A stretch of 64,000 nt of DNA from Desulfobulbus sp. Tol-SR (GTDB lineage: Bacteria > Desulfobacterota > Desulfobulbia > Desulfobulbales > Desulfocapsaceae): positions 1 through 64,000 of the forward strand of contig JROS01000084.1 in the NCBI GenBank assembly GCA_000769715.1, written 5' to 3'. The notes under the pieces were generated by a model. The model worked only from the letters and a program-made list of their open reading frames with translations, searched no databases and had not been told where the DNA came from. The translations under genes were made by a program, and so were the position numbers. Shown here piece after piece: positions 40,939-51,288 of the stretch. How positions within the stretch are numbered: the stretch's first letter is position 1; every line of letters begins with the position of its first letter.

Positions 40939-42750
40939 ATGTCCTATCTTGTCCTCGCCAGAAAATCACGTCCCCAGACCTTCGCCGAGGTTGTCGGCCA
41001 GCGCCCGGTCGTCAAGACGCTGCAGAACAGCCTGGCCCGCGGGCGTGTCGCCCACGCCATCCTCTTTTCCGGGGTTCGCGGCGTCGGCAAGACCACCCTG
41101 GCCCGCTTGATGGCCAAGGCCATCAACTGCGAAGGCGAGACCGACCAGCCCCCCTGCAACCGCTGCCGCTCCTGCATCGAGATCACCGCCGGCAACGCCC
41201 TCGATCTCCATGAAATCGACGGCGCCTCGAACCGGGGCATCCAGGAAATACGGGAACTGAAAGACCGGATCCGTTTTCTGCCGACCTCCTCGCGATTCAA
41301 GATCATTATCATCGATGAAGTGCACATGCTGACCACCGAGGCCTTCAACGCCCTGCTGAAGACCCTCGAGGAACCGCCGGCCCATGTCTACTTCATGTTC
41401 GCCACCACCGAGCTGCACAAGATCCCGGTCACCATCCTCTCCCGCTGCCAGCAGTACGAGCTGAAGCGGATTCCGGCCGCCGAGCTGTCGGCCCACTTCC
41501 GCAAGCTCGCCGACTCCGAAGGCTTCGAGATCGAACCGGCGGCGCTGGCCCTGATCGTCCGCGAGGCCGAGGGTTCGGTCAGGGACGGCCTGAGCCTGCT
41601 CGACCAGGTCTTCTCGTTCGGTGAGCGGCTGATCCGTACCGAGGACGTCATCGAGGTCCTGGGGCTGGTCGACCGTCAGGCCCTGATGCGCCTGACCGCC
41701 GCCCTGCTCGACGGCGACCGGAGCACCGCACTCACCACGCTGGACGAGATCTATGCCTACGGGCTCGACATCAAGCGGTTTTCGGCCGACCTGATGGAGT
41801 ATTTCCGCACGCTGATCCTGTGCAAGGTCCCCGGCTGCGACCACCTCCTCGATCTGCCCGGAGAAGAACTCGCCGTCTTCAAGGAAACTGCGCAGAAATA
41901 CACGCTCGAGACCCTGCACCAGAAGCTGAACCTGCTGATGCAGGCTGTCGAGGAGATCCGCCACTCCAGCCAGCCCCGCCTGGCCCTGGAAACATCCTTT
42001 CTCAAGATCATCGAGGCGGGCAATGTCGTGGCCGTCACCACCCTGCTCGGCCACCTCGAGCAACTGCTGGGCCGCGAACCCGGAGCCACGGGTTCCCCAC
42101 CCCCGCCGTCAGTGGTGCCCCCGGCCGCATCGATTCCGCCTTCGACAGGTGCTTCCCGGCAATCACCCGCCGCCGCCCCATCCGCCCCGGTCACGACGCC
42201 CGATCCCACACCCGCTCCGTCATCCGCAGTGGTCGGCCCGGATGCGGCCCAGGCAGATACACCCCCGTCGCCGGCGGCAGAGGCTGAAAGCGGCACCCCC
42301 CCCCGCCGCGAAGAATCCCCGCCGATGCCACCGCCTGCGGCATCGATCGAGGTTCGTCCCCACGAGAAGGATATCCGCCGCGATTGGCTCGACTTCGTCA
42401 AGTATGTCCACAGCCACAAGGTGTGGATGGCGCAGGACCTGCAACGTGCCGATTCCATCCGCCAGGTCGACAAGGAAATCCGCCTCCATTACAACGACCC
42501 GGCCAATTGCGCTTTCCTGCGCCAGAAAGACAACCGCCTGCTGCTGACCGAATACGCCCTTGATTTTTTCCAGAAGGAGATCAAGATTCTATTCATCGTC
42601 CCCGACCAGCAGGACAACGCCGATGCCGTCGATGCCGAAACCCCGCAGTCCAAGCGGCAGCAGCTTGCCGGCGACCCGCTGGTCATCATGACCGCCGAGA
42701 TCTTCAGGGGCCAGGTCGGGGACATACGGGTGGGCCAGCAAAGCCGATAA
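40939..42750 (+). CDS. dnaX: DNA polymerase III subunits gamma and tau
   Basis: 603 aa. N-terminal clamp-loader AAA+ ATPase with FSGVRGVGKTTLARL (Walker A), zinc knuckle CNRCRSCIEI, KIIIIDEVHML (Walker B) and the SRC motif ILSRCQQYEL. A Pro/Ala-rich linker (about residues 385-470) leads to the tau tail. Whether a short gamma form is made by frameshifting was not determined; no clear A6-G slippery site was noticed. First of the dnaX-ybaB-recR cluster. Confidence 0.95.
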   Translation: MSYLVLARKSRPQTFAEVVGQRPVVKTLQNSLARGRVAHAILFSGVRGVGKTTLARLMAKAINCEGETDQPPCNRCRSCIEITAGNALDLHEIDGASNRGIQEIRELKDRIRFLPTSSRFKIIIIDEVHMLTTEAFNALLKTLEEPPAHVYFMFATTELHKIPVTILSRCQQYELKRIPAAELSAHFRKLADSEGFEIEPAALALIVREAEGSVRDGLSLLDQVFSFGERLIRTEDVIEVLGLVDRQALMRLTAALLDGDRSTALTTLDEIYAYGLDIKRFSADLMEYFRTLILCKVPGCDHLLDLPGEELAVFKETAQKYTLETLHQKLNLLMQAVEEIRHSSQPRLALETSFLKIIEAGNVVAVTTLLGHLEQLLGREPGATGSPPPPSVVPPAASIPPSTGASRQSPAAAPSAPVTTPDPTPAPSSAVVGPDAAQADTPPSPAAEAESGTPPRREESPPMPPPAASIEVRPHEKDIRRDWLDFVKYVHSHKVWMAQDLQRADSIRQVDKEIRLHYNDPANCAFLRQKDNRLLLTEYALDFFQKEIKILFIVPDQQDNADAVDAETPQSKRQQLAGDPLVIMTAEIFRGQVGDIRVGQQSR

Positions 42751-42777
42751 CCACAGCAAACCATCAGATATACATTT

Positions 42778-43095
42778 ATGGATATCAATAACATCATGCA
42801 GCAGGCCCAGCAGATGCAGGGCAGGATTGCCAAGATCCAGCAGGATCTGGCCAAAATGGTCGTCACCGGCACCGCCGGCGGCGGGATGGTGCAGGCCAGT
42901 GTCACCGGCCTGGGCGAGGTTATTTCAGTGACCATCGAAAAACAGCTGCTTACCCCGGATGAGGCCGAACTGCTTCAGGATCTGATCACCGCCGCGATGA
43001 ACGACGGACTGCGCAAGGCCAAGGAAGCGGGGAAGAACGCCATGGGGCAACTCACCCATGGCGTCAATATCCCCGGATTGTCGAATCTTATCTGA
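42778..43095 (+). CDS. ybaB: YbaB/EbfC-family nucleoid-associated protein
   Basis: 105 aa. MDINNIMQQAQQMQGRI, GGGMVQASVTGLGEV and DEAELLQDLITAAMNDGLRKAKE match YbaB. It is a small DNA-binding dimer, conserved between dnaX and recR. Confidence 0.94.
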   Translation: MDINNIMQQAQQMQGRIAKIQQDLAKMVVTGTAGGGMVQASVTGLGEVISVTIEKQLLTPDEAELLQDLITAAMNDGLRKAKEAGKNAMGQLTHGVNIPGLSNLI

Positions 43096-43114
43096 ACCTC
43101 CGGATAGCACTCCC

Positions 43115-43717
43115 ATGCAGGTCGTCCCTCCTGCCTTAGACAGGCTGATCGAAAATCTGGCCCGGTTACCGGGCATCGGCAGGAAAACCGCCACCAGGCT
43201 CGCCCTCAATATCCTTCGGCGGCCGGCTTCGCAGGCTATTGAACTGGCTGCATCGCTGACCGCCCTGCACGGCGCGATCAAGCTCTGCTCCTGCTGCTTC
43301 ACCTTTTCCGAGACTGATCCCTGCGCCATCTGCGCCGATCCGAAACGCAACGGCGAGATCGTCTGCGTCGTCGAACAGTCCGGCGACCTGATGGCCATCG
43401 AAAAAACCGGTTCCTACCGCGGCCACTACCATATCCTCCATGGGGTGCTGTCACCGCTTGACGGTATCGGTCCCGAAGAGATCAAGGTCCGGGAACTGCT
43501 GGCGCGGGTGGCCAGCGGGGCCGTCAGGGAGGTGCTGATCGCCACCAGTTCGACCGTGCCCGGAGAGGCGACCGCCTCCTACCTGATCGACCGGCTTCAG
43601 GGGGCACCGATCCTCCTTACCAGGCTGGCCTGCGGCATCCCGATGGGCATGGATATCAAATATGCCGACAAACACACGCTGGCAAGGGCGATCGAAGGCC
43701 GGGCCAAGGCCCGGTAA
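43115..43717 (+). CDS. recR: recombination protein RecR
   Basis: 200 aa from ATG 43115; the track start overlaps ybaB. Helix-hairpin-helix LARLPGIGRKTATRLAL, a zinc finger CSCCFTFSETDPCAICAD and the Toprim segment VCVVEQSGDLMAIEKTGSYRG. Acts with RecFO to load RecA at gaps. Confidence 0.95.
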   Translation: MQVVPPALDRLIENLARLPGIGRKTATRLALNILRRPASQAIELAASLTALHGAIKLCSCCFTFSETDPCAICADPKRNGEIVCVVEQSGDLMAIEKTGSYRGHYHILHGVLSPLDGIGPEEIKVRELLARVASGAVREVLIATSSTVPGEATASYLIDRLQGAPILLTRLACGIPMGMDIKYADKHTLARAIEGRAKAR

Positions 43718-43842
43718 GGTTCCAATTTCTTCCGGTCTCTCCAATATTTTCCCTTGACAGATCCCTCGGTTTATTGGTATCTCAAGCAGGTTCAATGCTT
43801 CTGATCCCATACGTTCAGCGAAGCATCAAAGATAGCTTGAAC

Positions 43843-43917
43843 AGGCGCGTAGCTCAGTGGGAGAGCGCTACCTTGACGTGGTAGATGTCGTGGGTTCAAT
43901 CCCCTCCGCGCCTACCA
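43843..43917 (+). tRNA. tRNA-Val (GAC)
   Basis: Acceptor AGGCGCG/CGCGCCT, D arm TAGCTCAGTGGGAGAGC, anticodon stem CTACC/GGTAG around TTGACGT (anticodon GAC), T loop TTCAATC and encoded CCA. The T stem (GTGGG/CCCTC) has one T-T mismatch, otherwise normal. Confidence 0.93.
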
Positions 43918-43922
43918 AATAG

Positions 43923-43982
43923 AAGGCTAAAGTAAGAACGACCTTGACAATGGGTCGTTCGCTCTTTAGCCTTTATTTTTAT
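43923..43982 (+). terminator. intrinsic terminator between tRNA-Val and thrS
   Basis: AAGGCTAAAG/CTTTAGCCTT and the inner GAACGACC/GGTCGTTC form a long two-part hairpin, followed by TTATTTTTA. It ends the tRNA transcript and rules out the track's thrS start at 43944, which lies in the hairpin. A role as thrS attenuator is possible but no leader sensor is visible. Confidence 0.8.
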
Positions 43983-44000
43983 ATGGAACCACCAAAAGCG

Positions 44001-45926
44001 ATGGAAATAGTCGTCACCCTGCAGGATGGAGAACCAATCAATGTGCCCGCACCGATCACCGTGCGCGAAGCGCTCGACCGTCTCCAATCCAACAAGCAGA
44101 AAAAACGCACTATCGCCGCCAGGGCCAATGGACAGGTCGTCGATCTGAGCCGGTTGCTGGAAATCGACACGACGCTTGAGCCAATCCTCATCGATACCGA
44201 AGACGGTCTCGACATCCTGCGTCACAGCGCCGCCCATGTCATGGCCCAGGCCGTGCGTGATGTCTTCGGCACCGAGGTCAAGGTCGCGATCGGGCCGGCG
44301 ATCGAAAACGGCTTCTATTACGATTTCCTGCGGGATACCCCTTTCAGCCCGGAAGATTTCGAGCGGATCGAGCAGCGGATGCAGGAGATCGCCGATGCCT
44401 CCCAGCCCTTTATCCGCACCGAATTGGCGAGCGATGAGGCCATCGCGCTGTTTGAGCGGCAGGATGAGAAATACAAGGTCGAATTGATCCGGGATCTCGA
44501 GGCGGAAACCGTTTCCCTGTACCGGATCGGCGAGTTTACCGACCTCTGCCGCGGACCGCACCTTCCCGACACCTCCTTTGTCAAGGTCTTCAAGCTGCTG
44601 CGGGTGGCCGGAGCCTACTGGCGCGGGGACGAGAAAAATGACGTTCTCCAGCGCATCTACGGCACCGCCTTTTTCGACCCGAAGGCCCTGGCCAAATACC
44701 TCCATGATCTGGAGGAGGCGAAAAAGCGTGATCATCGCAAGCTCGGCCGCGAACTCGAACTGTTCACCACCCAGGATCATATCGGCCCCGGCTTGATCCT
44801 CTGGCAGCCCAAGGGCGCCCAGTTGCGCCGTCTGATCGAAGATTACTGGAAGGACGAGCACTACCGGCACGACTACGAGCTGCTGTACACGCCGCATATC
44901 GCCCGGCAGGACCTGTGGAAGACATCGGGGCACCTCGATTTCTACAGCGAGAACATGTACTCGCCCATGGATATCGATGAGATCAAGTACCAGCTCAAGC
45001 CGATGAACTGCCCTTTCCATATCGGCGTCTACGGCACCCGCAAGCGGAGCTATCGGGAATTCCCGCTGCGCTGGTGCGAACTGGGAACGGTCTACCGCTA
45101 CGAACGGGCCGGAGCCCTGCACGGACTGCTGCGGGTCCGCGGTTTCACCCAGGACGATGCCCACATCTTCTGCCGTCCGGACCAGTTGGAAGAGGAAATC
45201 TTCAACATCCTCAACTTGAATCTCCATATCCTGCAGACCTTCGGTTTTTCCGACTATGATATCTATCTCTCGACCCGGCCGGAGAAATATGTCGGCAGCG
45301 ACGAGAACTGGCAGCGGGCGACCGAGGCGCTGAAGCTGGCCCTCGAGAAAAAGGGCCTGGCCTTCATGATCGATCCCGGCGAGGGTGTGTTCTACGGGCC
45401 GAAGATCGACATCAAGATCAAGGATGTCCTCGGCCGGTCCTGGCAGTGTTCGACGATCCAGGTCGACTTCAACCTGCCGGAACGATTCGAGATGACCTAT
45501 ACCGGCGCCGACAATGCCGAGCACCAGCCGATCATGATCCACCGGGCCCTGATGGGTTCGCTCGAGCGGTTCATCGGCATCCTCATCGAGCATTACGCCG
45601 GGGTCTTCCCCCTCTGGTTCGCCCCGGTCCAGGCCCGCATTCTCAATATCACCGACGACCAGGCCGCTTACTGCCAGCAGGTCTACGAACAGCTGCGCCA
45701 GGCCGGCGTCCGGATCGAGAAGGATGTCCGAAACGAAAAATTGAACTACAAGATACGTGAGGCCCAACTCGCCAAAATCCCCTACATGCTGATCGTAGGC
45801 GACAAGGAAAAGGAGAGCGGCACGGTCACCGTGCGCCTGCGTGACGGCAAGAACCTGCCGCCTGTTTCAGTCGAGGAATTTGCCCGCAAAGTTGACGAAG
45901 AGTGCCGGGCCGGTCGCGGAATCTGA
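44001..45926 (+). CDS. thrS: threonyl-tRNA synthetase
   Basis: 641 aa from ATG 44001 (MEIVVTLQDGEPINV, the TGS domain); ATG 43983 is an alternative and neither has a strong ribosome site. The editing domain has HSAAHVMAQAV and DLCRGPHLPDT, and the class II core has MNCPFHI, RVRGFTQDDAHIFC and HRALMGSLERFIGILIEHYAG. Heads the thrS-infC-rpmI-rplT-pheST group. Confidence 0.96.
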   Translation: MEIVVTLQDGEPINVPAPITVREALDRLQSNKQKKRTIAARANGQVVDLSRLLEIDTTLEPILIDTEDGLDILRHSAAHVMAQAVRDVFGTEVKVAIGPAIENGFYYDFLRDTPFSPEDFERIEQRMQEIADASQPFIRTELASDEAIALFERQDEKYKVELIRDLEAETVSLYRIGEFTDLCRGPHLPDTSFVKVFKLLRVAGAYWRGDEKNDVLQRIYGTAFFDPKALAKYLHDLEEAKKRDHRKLGRELELFTTQDHIGPGLILWQPKGAQLRRLIEDYWKDEHYRHDYELLYTPHIARQDLWKTSGHLDFYSENMYSPMDIDEIKYQLKPMNCPFHIGVYGTRKRSYREFPLRWCELGTVYRYERAGALHGLLRVRGFTQDDAHIFCRPDQLEEEIFNILNLNLHILQTFGFSDYDIYLSTRPEKYVGSDENWQRATEALKLALEKKGLAFMIDPGEGVFYGPKIDIKIKDVLGRSWQCSTIQVDFNLPERFEMTYTGADNAEHQPIMIHRALMGSLERFIGILIEHYAGVFPLWFAPVQARILNITDDQAAYCQQVYEQLRQAGVRIEKDVRNEKLNYKIREAQLAKIPYMLIVGDKEKESGTVTVRLRDGKNLPPVSVEEFARKVDEECRAGRGI

Positions 45927-46028
45927 ACGACGGACGAGGAATTCGGAACCAGCTTTCCGCCATCGGCAACAGGGCTGGCCCAGATGAAAAACAATCGTAA
46001 ATGCTCGTAGAATCGAGGAGGTAATACT

Positions 46029-46571
46029 ATTAACAAAAAGGGAAAGACGACGACGGTTCAACGTGAAGAACAGTCAACAACGAACGACGGCATCCGTTAC
46101 GCCAAGGTCCGGTTGATCGGCAGCGACGGCAGCCAGTTGGGTATATTCACAGCCGAAGAGGCACGGCAGATGGCCTACAGCGAGGGCCTCGATCTGGTCG
46201 AGATGTCGGCGAACGCCGATCCTCCGGTCTGCCGGATAATGAACTACGACAAATTCCGCTACGAGCAGAAGAAAAAACAGCAGGAAGCGAAGAAAAAACA
46301 GACTATTGTCGAAACGAAAGAGATCAAGTTCCGCCCCAAGACCGAGGAGCACGATCTCAGTTTCAAGATCGGCCACATCAAAAAGTTCCTCAGCCAGAAG
46401 AACAAGGTGAAACTGACCATGCGGTTTCGGGGGCGGGAGATCGTCTATGCCCAGACACTCGGTCTCGAAGCAATGAACAAGATCATGGAGACCCTCGAAG
46501 AGGATGCTATCATACTTCAGCCGCCGAAAATGGAAGGCCGGCAGCTCGTCATGTTCGTAGGTCCGAAATAG
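46029..46571 (+). CDS. infC: translation initiation factor IF-3, ATT start
   Basis: 180 aa. The track begins at an internal TTG (46113), but the frame is open upstream to ATT at 46029, with AGGAGG 7 nt before it and no competing ATG. An ATT/AUU start is a known hallmark of infC and allows IF-3 to repress its own translation. Body: EGLDLVEMSANADPPVCRIMNYDKFRYEQ and EIKFRPKTEEHDLSFKIGHIKKFL. Confidence 0.95.
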   Translation: MNKKGKTTTVQREEQSTTNDGIRYAKVRLIGSDGSQLGIFTAEEARQMAYSEGLDLVEMSANADPPVCRIMNYDKFRYEQKKKQQEAKKKQTIVETKEIKFRPKTEEHDLSFKIGHIKKFLSQKNKVKLTMRFRGREIVYAQTLGLEAMNKIMETLEEDAIILQPPKMEGRQLVMFVGPK

Positions 46572-46719
46572 AGCGCGAAATAAAATATATTTTTCAGCCC
46601 CCGTTGAAATACTATAGAGTTATTGAGTTTCATAAATGTTGCTGGATTGCCCTGTCATCCGCCAGGGACCGGCAGAGCGGTTCAACAGCACTGCATAAGA
46701 AGCATAAAGGAGTTGTGTC

Positions 46720-46917
46720 ATGCCAAAAATGAAAACCAAACGAGGAGCCGCCAAGCGTTTCAAAGCGACCGGCAGCGGAGCGATCAAACGCAACAAGGCG
46801 TTTTCCAGCCATATACTGACCAAGAAAACAACCAAGAGGAAGCGTGGTCTGCGCAAGAGCGGTCTTGTCGATTCCGCCAATCTCAAATCAGTCAAAAAGA
46901 TACTGCCGTATCTGTAA
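46720..46917 (+). CDS. rpmI: 50S ribosomal protein L35
   Basis: 65 aa, [20 protein letters not shown], basic throughout; usual position between infC and rplT. Ribosome site AAAGGAG. Confidence 0.97.
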   Translation: MPKMKTKRGAAKRFKATGSGAIKRNKAFSSHILTKKTTKRKRGLRKSGLVDSANLKSVKKILPYL

Positions 46918-47007
46918 TCGCGGCTATCGATCCACCCTGGAGACAGGGACCATAAGCCCATAAGGCCCGACAATGAGCACTCGGGCAAGGAATAAAGGAG
47001 CAAGACA

Positions 47008-47364
47008 ATGCCACGTGTAACACGAGGATTCAAGGCACGCCGGAGAAGAAACAAGGTATTGAAACTGGCCAAAGGCTATTACGGCGGACGATCGCGTCTG
47101 TTCCGTTCCGCCGCCGAGGCCGTCGATCGCGCCCTCAACTATGCATTCCGTGACCGCCGCGCCAAAAAACGCGATTTCCGCCGACTGTGGATAGCCCGGA
47201 TCAATGCCGGCGCCGACATGAACGACATGAGCTACAGCAGATTCATGGGCGGCTTGAAAAAGGCCGGAGTCGAACTCGACAGGAAGGTCCTTTCCAATAT
47301 GGCCATCCTCGATGCCGAGTCCTTCTCGAAGTTGGTGCGGCTCGCAAAAGAAGCCAACGCCTGA
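47008..47364 (+). CDS. rplT: 50S ribosomal protein L20
   Basis: 118 aa, [34 protein letters not shown]20 represses rpmI-rplT translation in other bacteria by binding an mRNA mimic of its rRNA site; I did not verify such a structure here. Confidence 0.97.
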   Translation: MPRVTRGFKARRRRNKVLKLAKGYYGGRSRLFRSAAEAVDRALNYAFRDRRAKKRDFRRLWIARINAGADMNDMSYSRFMGGLKKAGVELDRKVLSNMAILDAESFSKLVRLAKEANA

Positions 47365-47393
47365 TCAACTTCCCGCTATTCCTGTATTTTCGC

Positions 47394-47434
47394 GCATGCC
47401 GGCGGTGGTTTCGTTGAAGCCATCGCCGGCATGC
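47394..47434 (+). terminator. hairpin between rplT and pheS
   Basis: GCATGCCGGCG (47394-47404) and CGCCGGCATGC (47424-47434) are perfect 11-bp arms. Only TGTTTCATT follows, so it is a weak terminator, an attenuator, or an mRNA processing/stability element. Confidence 0.55.
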
Positions 47435-47467
47435 TGTTTCATTGAGCATCTCATCCGATCACTAGCT

Positions 47468-48484
47468 ATGGAACACGAGTTACAGAGCCTGGAACGGGAA
47501 GCACGGCAAGAGCTTGCCGCCATTACCGCCAACAGCCAGCTGGAGGAATTCCGCATCCGTTTCCTCGGTCGTAAGGGCCAGTTCAGCACCATCCTGCGCA
47601 AGCTCGGCTCGGTGTCTGACGAAGACCGCCCGCGCCTTGGCCAATTGGCCAATACCATCAAGAAGGAAATCGAGCAGCTCTTCGAACATCGTCAGGAGGC
47701 AATCCGGCAGACCGCTTCGACCGCGGTCGATACCGAGGCGCGACTCGACCTCAGCCTGCCCGGCAGGGTGGCAGAGATCGGCCGGCTCCACCCCGTCACC
47801 CAGATCATGCAGGAGATCTGCACCATCTTCGAGAATCTCGGGTTTTCGGTCGCCGAAGGGCCGGATGTCGAGCAGGATTACTATAATTTCGAGGCCCTGA
47901 ACATCCCGGCGCACCACCCGGCCAGGGACATGCACGACACCTTCTACGTCAGCGACTCGATCCTGCTGCGCACCCATACCTCGCCGATGCAGGCGCGGAT
48001 CATGGAAACCCGCCAGCCGCCGCTCAGGGTCATCGCCCCGGGCAAGGTCTACCGCTGCGATTCGGACATCACCCACACCCCGATGTTCCACCAGGTCGAA
48101 GGTTTCCTCGTCGACAAGCAGGTCTCCTTCGCCGACCTCAAAGGGGTGTTGACGGTCTTTACCCAGAAGATGTTCGAGCGGGATCTGCCGCTGCGCTTCC
48201 GCCCCAGCTTCTTCCCGTTCACCGAACCGAGCGCCGAGGTCGATATCGCCTGCGTCATCTGCGGTGGTGAGGGGTGCCGGGTGTGCAAGAAATCGGGGTG
48301 GCTCGAGATCCTCGGCTCCGGCATGATCGATCCGGAAGTCTTCCGGATGGTGGGCTACGACCCGGAGGTCTACAGCGGCTTCGCCTTTGGCCTCGGGGTC
48401 GAACGGATCGCCATGCTCAAGTACGGTATCGACGACATCCGTCTGTACTACGAAAACGATCAACGCTTCCTGTCTCAGTTCTAA
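47468..48484 (+). CDS. pheS: phenylalanyl-tRNA synthetase alpha subunit
   Basis: 338 aa from ATG 47468; the track start lies in rplT. The N-terminal coiled coil is followed by [47 protein letters not shown] and [18 protein letters not shown], the class II motifs. Forms an (alpha-beta)2 enzyme with PheT. Confidence 0.96.
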   Translation: MEHELQSLEREARQELAAITANSQLEEFRIRFLGRKGQFSTILRKLGSVSDEDRPRLGQLANTIKKEIEQLFEHRQEAIRQTASTAVDTEARLDLSLPGRVAEIGRLHPVTQIMQEICTIFENLGFSVAEGPDVEQDYYNFEALNIPAHHPARDMHDTFYVSDSILLRTHTSPMQARIMETRQPPLRVIAPGKVYRCDSDITHTPMFHQVEGFLVDKQVSFADLKGVLTVFTQKMFERDLPLRFRPSFFPFTEPSAEVDIACVICGGEGCRVCKKSGWLEILGSGMIDPEVFRMVGYDPEVYSGFAFGLGVERIAMLKYGIDDIRLYYENDQRFLSQF

Positions 48485-48513
48485 CGAGCCTTTCTTATCA
48501 CACGACAACTGCC

Positions 48514-50958
48514 ATGAAGTTCACGCTTGACTGGTTGAATCAATATGTAGACACCGAGGGCCACACTGCCGATCAGCTGGCCGACTACCTGACCATGCTG
48601 GGGCTGGAGGTCGACGCCGTCACCCCGCTGCATCAGGAACTGGCTCCGTTGAAGACCGCCCGGATCATCTCGGCGCAACCGCACCCGGACGCCGACAAGC
48701 TGACCCTGTGCGAGGTGGCGGTCGGCGACGACATCCTCCAGATCGTCTGCGGCGCCCCCAATGCCCGCGCCGGACTCAACACCGTCATCGCCCTGCCCGG
48801 CACGACCCTGCCCGGAGAGGTGAAGATCAAGAAATCCAAGGTCCGCGGAGTCGAGTCCTGCGGCATGCTCTGCTCCGAGCGTGAGCTGGCGCTGAGCGAC
48901 TCCCATACCGGGATCATGGAACTGCCGGAGGGCACGGCCCACGGTCGGTCCTTCATCACCGCCATGGGCCTGGAGGACACGATGATCGAGGTCGACCTGA
49001 CCCCGAACCGGCCCGACTGCGCCTCGGTCATCGGCATCGCCCGCGAGATCGCCGGCAAGCTCCAGCGCCCCCTGCGCCTGCCGGTCGAAGGCGCCAGGGT
49101 CGATCACGCCAGCAGGAGCTTTTCGGTCGATGTCGAGTCGCCGGAACTCTGTCCCCGTTATGCCGCCCGCCTGGTCACCGGCGTCAAGATCGGTCCGTCG
49201 CCGCTGTGGCTGCGCAATCGCCTGACCTCCATCGGCCTCCGCCCGATCAACAACGTCGTCGACATCACCAACTTCGTGATGATGGAATACGGCCAGCCGT
49301 TGCACGCCTTCGATTTCGACAACCTCAAGGGGGGAAAGATCATCGTCCGTTCGCCGAAGGCCGGCGAAACGAAGTTTACCACCCTCGACGGAGTCGAGCG
49401 CGAACTCAACCCCGAGATGCTCCTTATCTGCGACGGTGAACGACCGGTAGCCATGGCCGGCGTCATGGGCGGAATGAACTCCGAGGTGACCGATGACACG
49501 ACCACCGTCCTGCTGGAGAGCGCCTGCTTCAACCCGGTTTCGATCCGCAAGACCGCCCGCCGACTCGGTCTTGCCTCCGACGCCTCCTACCGTTTCGAGC
49601 GTGGAGTCGATCCGGAAGGCGTTTGCAACGCCATGAATCGGGCGGTGCAGCTGTTGTGCGATCTCGCCGGCGGGACGGCCGAGGATGCCGGGCAGGATAT
49701 GTATATGGGCAGGCTGCCGCTGAAATCCCTGACCCTGCGGGTGTCCCGCTCCAATGCCCTGCTCGGGATCGATCTTCATGCCGCGACGATCGCCACCCTG
49801 CTCCAATCGATCGGTTTTCGCTGCAAGCACAAGGACGCCGACACCTTATGGGTCAGGCCTCCGACATTCAGAGTGGACATCGACCGGGAGGCGGATCTGA
49901 TCGAGGAAGTGGCCAGGCTCCATGGCTACGGCAATATCCCGGTGACGCTGCCCCAGGTAAGCCTCAGTTACCCGGAACAGGACCAGGGAAGGATCAAACG
50001 GACCACGATCGCCAGGCTCCTGACCGGCATCGGGTTCAGCGAGGCGATCAACTACAGCTTTTCCAACGGCAAATACCTTGATCTGCTGCACCTGGCGGAA
50101 GGCGACGACCGCCGCCGCACCGTCCGACTGCTCAATCCGCTGAGCGAGGAGCAGGGGGTGATGCGGACTTCGCTCCTGCCGGGTCTGCTGGAAAATGTCG
50201 ATCGCAATATCCGCTTCCAGATGACGGAGGTCAAGCTCTTCGAACTCGGCAAGGTCTTCACCAGCACCGGTGCAACTACCCAGCCGATAGAGAGGAACCG
50301 ACTGGCCGGCGTCCTCTGCGGCAATCGTCACGGCTACGCCTCGCCGCTGCATTTCAAGGAGGAAAAGGTCGACTTTCTCGATGCCAAGGGGGCAGTGGAA
50401 TTCATTCTTGGCCAGATGCGGCTCAACCTGCCGGCTGGCCCGACCAGCATCGGCTTTGATCTTCCGGGAGCTGACGACAGGGAGCCCTTTGTCGTTCCAG
50501 GCGAGACCCTGCAGCTCCGCCTCGGTGAGACCATCCTCGGCAGTGTCGGTCGGATCCGGCCGGAAATCCTGCGCGGTTTCGATATCAAACTGGACGTCTA
50601 CTACTTCGATCTCGATTTCGATGCCCTGTGCGGCCTCGTCGCCGCCCCGAAATCGTTCACCGCGCTGCCGGTATACCCCGCCGTCAAGCGCGACATCGCC
50701 CTCGTGGTGCCCGGTTCCGTGGCCGCAGGCGATCTGGTCAACGCGATACGCACCAGCCGCGACGCTCTGATCGAAGATGTCGCCATCTTCGACGTCTACC
50801 AGGGCAAAACAATCCAAAATGGTTACAAAAGTGTTGCGATTTCGGTTACCTACCGCTCTTCAGCCAAGACGCTGACGGAAAAGAATGTTGAAAAATCCAA
50901 CAAAAAGATAGTAGACTTGCTGACAGAGCAGTTTGGAGCGAGCTTGCGTGATGCCTGA
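48514..50958 (+). CDS. pheT: phenylalanyl-tRNA synthetase beta subunit
   Basis: 814 aa from ATG 48514. tRNA-binding domain (AQPHPDADKLTLCEV), B3/B4 editing domain, the B5 domain, and C-terminal anticodon-binding fold ending YRSSAKTLTEKNVEKSNKKIV. The stop overlaps the ihfA start by 8 nt. Confidence 0.95.
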   Translation: MKFTLDWLNQYVDTEGHTADQLADYLTMLGLEVDAVTPLHQELAPLKTARIISAQPHPDADKLTLCEVAVGDDILQIVCGAPNARAGLNTVIALPGTTLPGEVKIKKSKVRGVESCGMLCSERELALSDSHTGIMELPEGTAHGRSFITAMGLEDTMIEVDLTPNRPDCASVIGIAREIAGKLQRPLRLPVEGARVDHASRSFSVDVESPELCPRYAARLVTGVKIGPSPLWLRNRLTSIGLRPINNVVDITNFVMMEYGQPLHAFDFDNLKGGKIIVRSPKAGETKFTTLDGVERELNPEMLLICDGERPVAMAGVMGGMNSEVTDDTTTVLLESACFNPVSIRKTARRLGLASDASYRFERGVDPEGVCNAMNRAVQLLCDLAGGTAEDAGQDMYMGRLPLKSLTLRVSRSNALLGIDLHAATIATLLQSIGFRCKHKDADTLWVRPPTFRVDIDREADLIEEVARLHGYGNIPVTLPQVSLSYPEQDQGRIKRTTIARLLTGIGFSEAINYSFSNGKYLDLLHLAEGDDRRRTVRLLNPLSEEQGVMRTSLLPGLLENVDRNIRFQMTEVKLFELGKVFTSTGATTQPIERNRLAGVLCGNRHGYASPLHFKEEKVDFLDAKGAVEFILGQMRLNLPAGPTSIGFDLPGADDREPFVVPGETLQLRLGETILGSVGRIRPEILRGFDIKLDVYYFDLDFDALCGLVAAPKSFTALPVYPAVKRDIALVVPGSVAAGDLVNAIRTSRDALIEDVAIFDVYQGKTIQNGYKSVAISVTYRSSAKTLTEKNVEKSNKKIVDLLTEQFGASLRDA

Positions 50959-51250
50959 TATGAATTTATCCAACCTGACCCGAAGAGAACTGGCCGAGGC
51001 CATTGCCGAACGACTCGGCTTTTCCCAGAGCAGCTGCGCCGATATTGTCGATTCCGTCTTCGATACCATGAAGCAGACACTGCTGGCGGGAGAACCGATC
51101 AAGATCGTGCACTTCGGCACCTTTTCGGTTCGCAGCAAGTCGTCGCGGAACGGGAGGAACCCCCGCACCGGAGAGGCCATCACCATTAAAAAACGGCAGA
51201 CAGTCGGTTTCCGGCCAAGCAGACAATTGCGGGAAGAGATCAACAGATAG
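50951..51250 (+). CDS. ihfA: integration host factor alpha subunit
   Basis: 99 aa. LTRRELAEAIAERLGFSQSSCADIVDSVF and VHFGTFSVRSKSSRNGRNPRTGEAI (the DNA-inserting arm with NPRTG). The pheT-ihfA-merR order is the one known from Proteobacteria. IHF bends type I-E CRISPR leaders during spacer integration. Confidence 0.94.
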   Translation: MPDMNLSNLTRRELAEAIAERLGFSQSSCADIVDSVFDTMKQTLLAGEPIKIVHFGTFSVRSKSSRNGRNPRTGEAITIKKRQTVGFRPSRQLREEINR

Positions 51251-51288
51251 CTGTTTCCTACGCATCTTACAAGGAGTTCGGCTGGCGC

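Noticed and set aside
43896-45767. 623-aa minus-strand ORF opposite thrS
   Set aside because: Antisense shadow in GC-rich DNA; the opposite strand is unmistakably ThrS.
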